Origin: Stagonosporopsis chrysanthemi
Lineage: Eukaryota > Ascomycota > Dothideomycetes > Pleosporales > Didymellaceae
Reading direction: 5' to 3'
DNA length: 64,000 bases
NCBI GenBank assembly: GCA_022560025.1
Contig: JAFISE010000001.1
Span: 124,001-188,000, forward strand
Shown here piece after piece: positions 56,705 through 64,000 of the stretch. The position numbers and the translations under genes are program-made. The number at the start of each line of letters is the position of its first letter. The stretch's first letter is position 1. A model generated the notes under the pieces. It did not search any database. It was not told where the DNA came from and saw nothing but the letters and a program-made list of their open reading frames with translations.

Positions 56705-57730
56705 TTACTTATGTTTCAAGCACAACAAGTAAGCATCCTGATGCAACTCAGGTCCGCCATCTTGGTAAGCCCTCAAAATCCCAGAGTTTCGATCTTGAAC
56801 TTGTCCAATCATGCGCTCAATAGCATCAGCAATCTGCTCCTCTATGTCCTTCCGATCCGCCTCCTTCGCCTCCTGCTGGAACTCATGTAGACGCTTGAGC
56901 CAGTACATCCACCGCCACGGCGTAAACCCAATCGGCGAGCGCCTCCCAAGCTCAGACTCGACGAACTGCTGACCGCCCTTTCCGACAATGCTGGGACAGT
57001 CGTTCCACGACAGCTCAGAGAGCTGGACCAGCACGTGGCCCGCCTCCTTGATCCACGCACACACCGCAGGCAACAGATGCGTCAACTCGAGCGTCCGTAT
57101 TTCGCGATGGGTGTCTTCGTCGTCCGGCTGCCCCGCCTCTCCAAGCACTTGCCTCACCTCCAACGCAGAGGAAAACAGCACAAGAGCAACCTGACAGATC
57201 CTATCCCTGCTGACCCGAGTCGCGGCCAGCTTCGCCAGAAACACGGCGAAATTCAGCCGCTGCACGCCCGACATGGCCGCGCAGTTGTCGATCCAGAAGC
57301 GCGTCATGTCAGTCGCTAGGAAGGGGAGATCGTTCCAGAGCGTGCCGTCCGCCGTCCGCGCGATATCGATCCCATACAGTCCCGAGACCGGTCTCGTCAG
57401 CGGCCCCAGCCCCTGGATGCGCACGATATCCAGCACCAGGCGATCGTGGGCATGGTCCTCGTGCGCCGTGGCCCGCCCGAGCTGGTAGTACATGTGCCAC
57501 AGCGCGTGGACGTAGCCTTCGAGCGCGTCGACGCCGTCGCCGATGTTGCAGTAGCGATGGCTGGTGATCCAGGTTCGGTTGTAGAAGGCAGCGCCGCGCA
57601 GCTCGTCGAGTTCGCCGCGCGCGATCGAGTCGCTCACGCCGCGCATCTCTTTGGCGGCGCTGTCTAGGCTGGAGAGCTCGGGGGGGCCTTTGGGCGATGG
57701 GCCCAGGAGGGCGTCACGGAGGTGGTGCAT
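56705..57730 (-). CDS. Uncharacterised fungal protein, probably DUF3632 family
   Basis: Single exon, 341 aa, mostly alpha-helical by composition and soluble (no signal or TM). Family blocks as I recall them: an N-terminal segment with YVHALWHMYYQLGRAT, then DRLVLDIVRIQGLGPLTRPVSG, LWNDLPFLATDMTRFWIDNCAAMSGVQRLNFAVFLAKLAATRV, a central ALVLFSSALEVRQVLGE, and FTPWRWMYWLKRLHEFQQEAKEA near the C-terminus. DUF3632 proteins are widespread in Pezizomycotina and have no known role. The assignment is from memory of the family, so moderate. It is GC-richer than the AT-rich island genes. Confidence 0.72.
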   Translation of the reverse strand: MHHLRDALLGPSPKGPPELSSLDSAAKEMRGVSDSIARGELDELRGAAFYNRTWITSHRYCNIGDGVDALEGYVHALWHMYYQLGRATAHEDHAHDRLVLDIVRIQGLGPLTRPVSGLYGIDIARTADGTLWNDLPFLATDMTRFWIDNCAAMSGVQRLNFAVFLAKLAATRVSRDRICQVALVLFSSALEVRQVLGEAGQPDDEDTHREIRTLELTHLLPAVCAWIKEAGHVLVQLSELSWNDCPSIVGKGGQQFVESELGRRSPIGFTPWRWMYWLKRLHEFQQEAKEADRKDIEEQIADAIERMIGQVQDRNSGILRAYQDGGPELHQDAYLLCLKHK

Positions 57731-58752
57731 GGTGAGTTAGTTGGTGCGAGGACTTGCCGGGTCGCTTTGTGGGATGGAGGAAGAAGAACAGGACAGGAAA
57801 GAGCAGAAGTTTTAACCTATGGCACATCGACTACCGTGTACTCGATCTTGTAACTTGTAAGGCCTGAGCTTTGTCCGCCGCTCGACCAGGTGCTGTCAGC
57901 CTTACATCCATCCATCATGCTCTCCTGATTGTCCGTCGTGTCGAAGATCCCAACCCCAACACCATCGTCTCCACTATACACCATCCATGCACCAACGTAC
58001 CCACATGCCCGCCACCACCAGCACCGCCCCAATCCCAATCCCAATCCCACACACAACACGGGTCCGTATCCACTCCGCACCCCTTCCTCCCCCCTGTACC
58101 TGCAACCAGCCGCAGTACATACATATATACATACAACGGGACAGCCCCCCCTCCCCCGCCTGCCCACAGGCGGCCCCACGCCCCGCATCCTCGTCTGCGC
58201 TACGTATTGCATGTATTGGATGCAAGTATTGTGCAAGGCTGACACGCGGCTGCCCTACCAGACGGGAAGTTTTGCTAGCGCGAAGCGAGGCGAGGCGAGG
58301 CGGACTGGCGATACGATAAGCAATTGTGGGGGGGAGTTAAGCAATGCTAAGCTTCCTGTCCTGTCCTTTGGGAGGTACCGAGGTAGGTAGGTAGGTAGTG
58401 GGGTGGCTTGTGCGGGCGCTCGGGCCTCGGGGTGCTTTGCATGTGCATGGTGTGGGCGAGATGGGACAAGGGGGGGGGGGGGGGGGGTTGTAATGCAATG
58501 AGGAGATAAGGTGTGTGTGTGTGTGTATAGCGCGCAGACAAGTCATTGATTATCGTGTTACCAGTACAAAGAAAAGAACAGAAGAGGAAGAAGAAACGCC
58601 TTCGCTATGCATCTCCAGCCCAGGGCCAATCCAATCAACCAACCAACCGACGACGCACAAGAGCGTTTGACACGGTGAGTCTTTTTTTCCCTTCCTGGCA
58701 GCAATCTAACGACACGAAGTCCAACGGCAGCAAAAGCAGCCACCCAACCCGC
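57731..58752. repeat. Low-complexity intergenic region with simple repeats
   Basis: About 1 kb. It contains C-rich tracts with ccaatcccaatcccaatccca (58027-58048), an aggt tetranucleotide run (about 58381-58398), a poly-G run of about 17 (58471-58487), and a (gt)n run (58511-58525). Open frames over it on both strands translate to Pro/His or Gly/Arg-rich strings and are not genes. Confidence 0.75.
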
Positions 58753-61700
58753 CTACGCGGCACTCAGATCCAACCCGGCCTTCTCCAACCCCTCCTTGAA
58801 CGCGTCCTTGACATCTACACTCCCCCCGCTGTCCTTCATCTGCTGCAACAACATGGCCTCGACGGCATTAATGCCCGCCTCGTCGGCCTTGGTCAACGCT
58901 GGCGTGGCGGCGCCACTCGCCACGGCGCCCCTCTTACGTCCCTTGCTCGCCGCACCGGCATCATCCTGCTCCTCGCCCTGGACCATCTTGTCGAGCTCGA
59001 GCTTGCTGACGCCGAGGGCGTAGATCTGCTCCTCGACGGTGGCGCTTGTAACGAGCCTGACGACCTCGACCTCGCGGGTCTGGCCGACGCGGTGCGCGCG
59101 GTTCTCGGCCTGGATGTCGTCCTGCGGGTTGAAGCTGCTGTCGAAGATGACGACCTTGTTGGCGCAGGCGAGGTTGATGCCCGCGCCGCCGGACTTGGTC
59201 GACAGCATAAAGACCGGGATCGACGTGTCGCTGTGGAACACGTCCATCAGCCCCTGTCGCTCGGCAATGGGCGTGCTGCCGTCCATGCGCATGAAGGGGA
59301 TGTCGTGGTCGTCAAAGACCCAGCCCAGGATGTCCATGACCGAGGTGAACTGCGAGAAGACGAGGGCGCGGTCGCCGTTTGCTTTGAATTTCTGCAGCAG
59401 CGAGAGCAGTGTGCGCACTTTGCCGCTGTCCATCCATTCGCGGTCTTTGAGCTCGAATTTCTTGAGCGCGCTGGGGTATTTGAGCGCGAGGTGGTGGCAT
59501 TGGTAGTCTTGGTAGAGCTGCAGTTCTTCGTAGATGATGTCAGGGTTGCTCTCGGCGAAGGTGTCTTCGCGCAGGCAGGCTTTGGACATTTTGCGGATCT
59601 TGTCGTCGGTGTAGCGGTGGCGGAAGAGCAGAGGGTGAATAGCAGCCTGGCGCAGCTTCATCATGACATTGGCGTGGTCTTTGACGGGGAGACCGGCAGC
59701 GCGGTCAAGCAGGATCTTGCGCTGCTTCTGCAGCTGTTCATCGTACAGCGTCTTCTGTGTGTCGGTGAGGTCACAGTACTCAACGCGACACGTCTTCTTG
59801 GGAAGATGCTTCAGCACCTGCGCCTTCTTGCGGCGGAGAATGAATGGCGTCAGCATAGTCCGGGCGCGCTGGACGCGCTGTGCCGAGAGCAGGGTGCTGT
59901 GGGAATCGCTCTCGGTGACCTTGGCCTTGTGCTTGAACAGGATCTGCAGCATCTCTTGCACACTGTCGTCCTGCTTGTCATAAAACACCTCCGGCATAAG
60001 GAAACCGAGAATGGACATCAGCTCCTGCAGACTGTTCTGCAGCGGGGTGCCTGTCAGCAGGATCCTGCACCTTGGCGTGATACGCATCAAGCTCTTGTAG
60101 CGCGCCGTGTTCGCGTTCTTCAAGACGTGGCCCTCGTCGAAGATGCAGATCTGGGGCTTGCACTTGCGCAGGAAAGTGTTGTCCTCTTTCCTGTACGCGA
60201 GGTCGTACGTGGTGATGATGACATCGCAGTTGCCGGTCTCGATGTTGTCGCGAATGGTGTCCTGCGACTCGAACCGCTCGGCTTGAGAGCCGTAGTACGG
60301 CGTGAAGTTGACCTTCTTGGAGAAGCGCTCAAACTCACGACACCAGTTCTCCAGCGTCGAACCAGGCACGATGATGAGCGTCGGGCGCCCTTCGCCCTGC
60401 TCTTTCAGATGTGAGAGAAACGCAATCACCTGACACGTCTTGCCCAGACCCATGTCGTCGGCTAGAATCCCAGAGATGCCGTTCTGCCAAAGCAGATTCA
60501 GCCAGTTCAGACCCACGACTTGGTAATCCTTCAGCTCGATGTCGCTGTTCATGATGGCTGGCTGCTTCAAGAGCTTCATCCTGCTGCTCGTCTTGCGAAG
60601 GTCGCTGCTCTCTGTGTCGCTCCCATGGCCGCTCTTGGGCGTGTGGTATCCAGAGTCGCGCGTCGAGCTGGTGTCGCTGCTGTCGTCGAGCGTAACGGCA
60701 TCGACCTCGCCATCCGTCGAAGCACCGAAGATGTTGATGCCCCAGCGCGCCATGCCAGCCACCATCGGCTTTCCGAGCCCCTCGCACTGCTTGACGACGG
60801 AGTCAATGGTCGAGTAGGCATCCCACATCTCTTCGGCGGACTCGACAAGGCGGGCGCCAAACGTGATTCGGGGCTTCCGCGCCTTCTTCTTGCCCTTCTC
60901 CTGCTCTTCTTTCGCTTTGGCGTCGACGTGGATCTTCCGCACGGCGTCGAGCGACTTGAAAGGCCGCTGTTTCAGCAGCTCGTCAATGTCCTCTTCCTTG
61001 TGGCCGGACAGATCGACCATGGCCTCGACCGAGCTCGTGTTGAAGAAGTCCAGCAGCTTGTCTTCGCTGAACTTGTGGTCCTTTTCCGACTGCGCGCTGG
61101 CGTCCGAGTCGTCCGAAATGGCAATGACGCCCTCGTCCTCGTCCTCATCGTCGGACACCACAATCGGCTCCGCGACTTGCGGTTTGGCCTGTTTGGTCTG
61201 CGGCCTGGGTGGTGTCATCGGGTCGTCGTCGCTCTCGAGGTCGAGCTTCCGCCGCCCACGAACGAGCCTGCGCTTCTTTGGCTGCTCCGCATCGGTGGTG
61301 GTCGGACTCGCAGTCGCGCTCGGAGTGCTGTAGCTGGGTGCCTGCTTCGAGTACTTGTCCATCAGCGACTTGACGGGCGCGTCCAGCTTGCGCTGTGCAG
61401 TCTTCTTGGGCTCGGCCATGCTGCCGCTGCGCTTTGCGACACCAATCTGCGGCGACTTCATCAACTCATCGTCCGACTGCTGCTCGACGATGTACGCTGC
61501 AGCATCGTCAAAGCGCCCCTTCTTCTCAACGAGCGCCCTGTACAGCACACTGAGCGGCTTGCTTGTAAACAAAGCCTGCAGCCGCGTCGTCTTCCTCCGG
61601 AGATCAAAGTCCTGGATATCGCTCAACGCCATGTCCCGCTCCCCGTCCGACTCGGCACCGACAGGCATGGCGCGACTCGGCGCGCCCTGCCTCAGCAACG

Positions 61701-62325
61701 GCCTGGCCTTCTTCGGCGGGGGGCTCTGACTGCGGGCCAGGCCAGCGCCGCCGCGCTTCCGCGACGCCTGCTGGACGACCGTGTACGCATAGCCCGAGAG
61801 GTCCCAGGTGGGGGCCTTGGGCGGCGTCTCGTCGACGCGCGCGGGGCCGCGCGCCCGCTCGACCTTGCTCAGCGGGATGTTGGAGCGGAACGACGACTCG
61901 TCCTCGTCCGGGTCGCGCTCGACGGGGGCGTCGTCCGAGGTCAGGTCGAACACGGGCTTGCGGACGGGCTGCGGCGGGTAGAAGCCTGTGCCCGGCGGCG
62001 CCATGGGATTGAAGCCCCGCGGGCGCGGCGTCTGCGCGTACTGCGACTGCGACTGCGACTGCGACTGCGAGGGCGCGGCGGGCGACGTCAGGCGGTCCAG
62101 GCCCGGCGACGAGCGCGGGACCTGCAGCTGCGGGGACATGCCCGGGTCGACGGGGAGCGTGCGGCTCGCCTTCGGGGTGAGTAGTTGCGTGGGCTGGGTG
62201 ATGTCGGACGCGAAGAACGGCGAGCGGGCGGGGACGGGCTGCGTGGGCTGCGTCGTGTACGTGTGGTGCTTGCCCGGGCTGCTGGAGCGCGTGCGGTGCG
62301 CGGCAGGGGGCGGCGAGGAAGACAT
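58753..62325 (-). CDS. FUN30: SNF2-family chromatin remodeler FUN30 (SMARCAD1/ETL1 type)
   Basis: Nuclear ATP-dependent remodeler involved in heterochromatin silencing and DNA-end resection. Single exon, 1190 aa from ATG 62325; another in-frame ATG lies at 62346. The N-terminus is disordered, with an SQ run from a gactgc hexamer repeat. A CUE-like segment (TTRLQALFTSKPLSVLYRALVEKKGRFDDAAAYIVEQ) lies around residue 260, followed by a Lys-rich region and FKSLDAVRKIHVDAK. The helicase starts KDYQVVGLNWLNLLWQNGISGILADDMGLGKT (Walker A, about 620). DEGHVLKN (Walker B, about 730) and LTGTPLQNSLQELMSILGFLMP follow, then the C-terminal helicase with RALVFSQFTSVMDILGW and HRVGQTREVEVVRL. Two antisense open frames longer than 550 codons across this gene are composition artefacts. 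Confidence 0.94.
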   Translation of the reverse strand: MSSSPPPAAHRTRSSSPGKHHTYTTQPTQPVPARSPFFASDITQPTQLLTPKASRTLPVDPGMSPQLQVPRSSPGLDRLTSPAAPSQSQSQSQSQYAQTPRPRGFNPMAPPGTGFYPPQPVRKPVFDLTSDDAPVERDPDEDESSFRSNIPLSKVERARGPARVDETPPKAPTWDLSGYAYTVVQQASRKRGGAGLARSQSPPPKKARPLLRQGAPSRAMPVGAESDGERDMALSDIQDFDLRRKTTRLQALFTSKPLSVLYRALVEKKGRFDDAAAYIVEQQSDDELMKSPQIGVAKRSGSMAEPKKTAQRKLDAPVKSLMDKYSKQAPSYSTPSATASPTTTDAEQPKKRRLVRGRRKLDLESDDDPMTPPRPQTKQAKPQVAEPIVVSDDEDEDEGVIAISDDSDASAQSEKDHKFSEDKLLDFFNTSSVEAMVDLSGHKEEDIDELLKQRPFKSLDAVRKIHVDAKAKEEQEKGKKKARKPRITFGARLVESAEEMWDAYSTIDSVVKQCEGLGKPMVAGMARWGINIFGASTDGEVDAVTLDDSSDTSSTRDSGYHTPKSGHGSDTESSDLRKTSSRMKLLKQPAIMNSDIELKDYQVVGLNWLNLLWQNGISGILADDMGLGKTCQVIAFLSHLKEQGEGRPTLIIVPGSTLENWCREFERFSKKVNFTPYYGSQAERFESQDTIRDNIETGNCDVIITTYDLAYRKEDNTFLRKCKPQICIFDEGHVLKNANTARYKSLMRITPRCRILLTGTPLQNSLQELMSILGFLMPEVFYDKQDDSVQEMLQILFKHKAKVTESDSHSTLLSAQRVQRARTMLTPFILRRKKAQVLKHLPKKTCRVEYCDLTDTQKTLYDEQLQKQRKILLDRAAGLPVKDHANVMMKLRQAAIHPLLFRHRYTDDKIRKMSKACLREDTFAESNPDIIYEELQLYQDYQCHHLALKYPSALKKFELKDREWMDSGKVRTLLSLLQKFKANGDRALVFSQFTSVMDILGWVFDDHDIPFMRMDGSTPIAERQGLMDVFHSDTSIPVFMLSTKSGGAGINLACANKVVIFDSSFNPQDDIQAENRAHRVGQTREVEVVRLVTSATVEEQIYALGVSKLELDKMVQGEEQDDAGAASKGRKRGAVASGAATPALTKADEAGINAVEAMLLQQMKDSGGSVDVKDAFKEGLEKAGLDLSAA

Positions 62326-62742
62326 GATGGGGTCGTCGGGGTACATTGCGTGCAGCGCGCACTGCGGTTTTGAGCGCCACTCGCCGCCGCCGCGATCGAC
62401 AAGCGCGCTGGAGATCAAGCAGCAAAGCGGGTAGAGGTTAGCAGGGGCGTGAAAGGGCAGACAAAGCGCCAGCCATGCAGGCAGGGCCACGGAGCGAAGA
62501 GTGTGAGTGGGACGCGGCGAGAAGACAAAGGCGTCGCCTGCACGTCGTGAAAGGAACCAACAGCCTCAGGCCCAAAAGCTCAAACTTGGCCGCCCGCCCC
62601 AGACGCGCTTTTTCGGCGGGCGCGTTAAGTGGTTGGCCAGTGCGCCAGCCGACGTAATGGCCGTCACGTCGCCGAATCGAGGCGTGTGTCCCGTGCAACC
62701 ACCCAAACACCCACCCACCACGACTGCACGGCTTTTCCCAAC
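62326..62742. promoter_or_regulatory. Divergent promoter FUN30 / VMA21
   Basis: 417 bp between the start codons, GC-rich. No other gene fits. Confidence 0.5.
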
Positions 62743-63421
62743 ATGACAACACGGCGAAACGTGCACAGCGAGAAGACGGGTGTGGAGCATGTTGCCGTCG
62801 GCGGGGCTGCCCCAGGGCCGTCGAACATCTCGCCCGCCGTGCCTTCGTGAGTCTCTCTGCCCTTTTCTATACACTGCTGGCATGAATCGATACTGCTGGC
62901 ATGGATCGATACTGCTGGCATGAATTGATACTGCTGGCATGAATCAATACCACACACGTGCACTTCCCCCACGACACGAACACCAGTCTGCCGCGGTGCA
63001 GAGAGCAAGAAACACACCCAACCCAACCCAACCCAGACCACACACAGCATCCATATTGATTTCCCCGCGCCAGCGTGCCTGACTTCTCCAGCGGCGTCAT
63101 CTTCAAGCTCATGTCCTTTACCTTTGCCATGATCACGCTGCCGATCGGGACCTATTTCTTCTCCAACACGTATGTGTTTCATGGTGCGTTGTCTCTTGAC
63201 ACTACTTCTCTTCAACGCTCCTCTTCGACACCCCATCTCTTCGTCACCCCATCCAGCCAAGTCTGCGCGCGTTGACAAAACCCCCAGGCAACCCAACCTA
63301 CGCCGGCGGCCTCGCAGCGCTCATGGCCAACGTGGTGCTCATCGGGTACGTAGTCATGGCCTTCCTGGACGACCAGGCGGAGCAGGCCGAGGACCAGGAG
63401 CGCGAGCGGAAGGCGCTGTAG
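62743..63421 (+). CDS. VMA21: V-ATPase assembly integral membrane protein VMA21
   Basis: Small ER membrane chaperone for assembly of the vacuolar ATPase Vo sector. Three exons: 62743-62846, 63074-63183, 63288-63421 (348 nt, 115 aa), introns 227 and 104 nt, both phases correct. Polar N-terminus ending PSNISPAVPS, then VPDFSSGVIFKLMSFTFAMITLPIGTYFFSNTYVF (TM1), GNPTYAGGLAALMANVVLIGYVVMAFLDD (TM2), and a charged tail QAEQAEDQERERKAL. The LPIGTYF and YAGxLAAxMANVVLIGYV blocks are diagnostic. The tail lacks a dilysine (KKxx) signal at the extreme end; RERKAL may serve in its place. Intron 1 holds a 19-bp minisatellite. Confidence 0.92.
62873..62948. repeat. Minisatellite, four 19-bp units, in VMA21 intron 1
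   Basis: Four head-to-tail copies of ACTGCTGGCATGAATCGAT with one or two substitutions per copy (62873, 62892, 62911, 62930). Unit ends form ATCGAT or ATTGAT. There are no spacers, so it is not a CRISPR-like array. Confidence 0.9.
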
Positions 63422-63913
63422 GCGTGCTTGGGAGGGGGTCGATGGAGGGAGCTGGAGAGATGGCGTGGATGAGAGTTAGTATAGAAAAATGGCGAGAGAG
63501 AGAGAGAGAGAGAGTGTGTGTGTATATAATAAAAATCACCTGCATTACAAATTAAAACTACGTACTCCATGGCGCTTTTCCCCCCCTTTTTGCAACTGGA
63601 TGGCTTTGCTGCTATCAATCAATCAACCAGTCAGTCAATCAGTCAATCAATCAATACCGTGCCATACCATGTCATGTCATGTCATACCATGCCACAATTC
63701 GCAACAACATCTCTTGGAAAATAAAAAAATGAAAATAAAAGAAAACGTCAGGTACATGGGCATGGGCATGGTCATGGGCATGGTCATAACAATCGTCCTC
63801 CATCCCCCGTTCACGTGCAGCACCTTTGCTCTACACCCACACTTGCACTTTGCACTCCCACTTCCCCTTCCATCCCAGCAAAACCATCGCAACGGATTGC
63901 AAAAGCAAACCCG
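63422..63913. repeat. Intergenic with simple repeats
   Basis: 490 bp between VMA21 and the last partial gene (convergent). (ga)n then (gt)n at about 63492-63524, (tcaa/tcag) tetranucleotide copies at about 63617-63655, catgt copies at 63668-63686, and gggcatg copies at about 63757-63785. No gene. Confidence 0.75.
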
Positions 63914-64000
63914 CTAGTCCTTGCTAAACCGCCTCTTGAACCAACTCCGCCGCTTGTCGTCGCCGCCCGAGCTCTCCTTGCGCAGCACCTCGGGTCTGCC
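63914..64000 (-). CDS. C-terminal end of an unidentified protein (cut by the window edge)
   Basis: The minus strand reads GRPEVLRKESSGGDDKRRSWFKRRFSKD and a TAG at 63914-63916. These 28 codons have the look of a coding 3' end: basic, ending SWFKRRFSKD as in several fungal phosphoproteins. Everything upstream lies outside the window, so the gene cannot be identified. Confidence 0.55.
   Translation of the reverse strand, partial: GRPEVLRKESSGGDDKRRSWFKRRFSKD

Noticed and set aside
58546..62184. Two plus-strand open frames of 622 and 554 codons opposite FUN30
   Set aside because: Both are exact antisense shadows of SNF2 helicase coding sequence caused by GC-rich third positions; no domain or intron signal of their own.
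62873..62948. CRISPR-like direct repeats
   Set aside because: Units are contiguous without spacers, lie in a eukaryotic intron, and are only 19 bp: a minisatellite.

Overview
This is a eukaryotic window, almost certainly from a filamentous ascomycete (Pezizomycotina). A Dothideomycete is the best guess but cannot be proven from the sequence. Evidence: genes are interrupted by many 45-130 nt introns with GTANGT/GTGNGT donors, CTAAC/CTGAC-like branch sites and YAG acceptors. Fungus-specific families are present (DUF3176, a probable DUF3632, fungal-specific transcription factors, a LaeA-like methyltransferase, GT34 mannosyltransferase). Exon coordinates were joined by hand so that every junction keeps phase and restores recognisable family motifs; where this worked the CDS length is an exact multiple of three.

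Layout. 1-4.2 kb: 3' part of COQ6, a ChaC-type gamma-glutamylcyclotransferase, a ZIP metal transporter. 5.3-16.4 kb: a fungal transcription factor, an SDR oxidoreductase, a secreted ThuA-like protein, a tail-anchored protein with an N-terminal Atg8-interacting-type motif, an MNN10-type mannosyltransferase. 18.4-27.5 kb: a large single-pass membrane protein, an MFS phosphate/glycerophosphodiester-type permease, a small GPI-type wall protein. 28.6-42.8 kb (gene-dense, mostly housekeeping): O-methyltransferase and LaeA-like methyltransferase (divergent), NOC4 and ATP4 (divergent), a condensation-type acyltransferase, TFIIF-beta and CSN4 (divergent), a ten-exon Zn2Cys6 regulator. 42.8-53.9 kb: an AT-richer, gene-poor island with nested inverted-repeat (MITE-like) elements, a dispersed 5S rRNA gene, a diverged foldback repeat, and three polysaccharide-type genes. 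53.9-64 kb: DUF3176 and DUF3632-type proteins, the FUN30 remodeler, VMA21 and the last codons of a further gene.

The most interesting unit is the three-gene group at 47.3-53.1 kb. It holds a nucleotide-sugar 6-dehydrogenase whose catalytic-Cys motif (GGHCIPVNP) is of the UDP-HexNAc dehydrogenase (WecC/TviB) type rather than the UDP-glucose dehydrogenase type. Divergent from it is a processive membrane GT2 synthase (D, DxD, QRRRW, plus a chitin-synthase-like C-terminal NLDDFxWG motif), followed by a membrane O-acyltransferase (acyltransferase-3). Read together they suggest synthesis and acylation of an extracellular (amino)uronic-acid glycan. This is inference; no product can be read from sequence.

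Other notable signals: a 5-nt micro-exon needed to read the ChaC gene, two 14-nt micro-exons in the Zn2Cys6 gene, three stop-free 3n introns that could be retained in frame, an SDR lacking the catalytic lysine, and a 19-bp minisatellite inside VMA21 intron 1.
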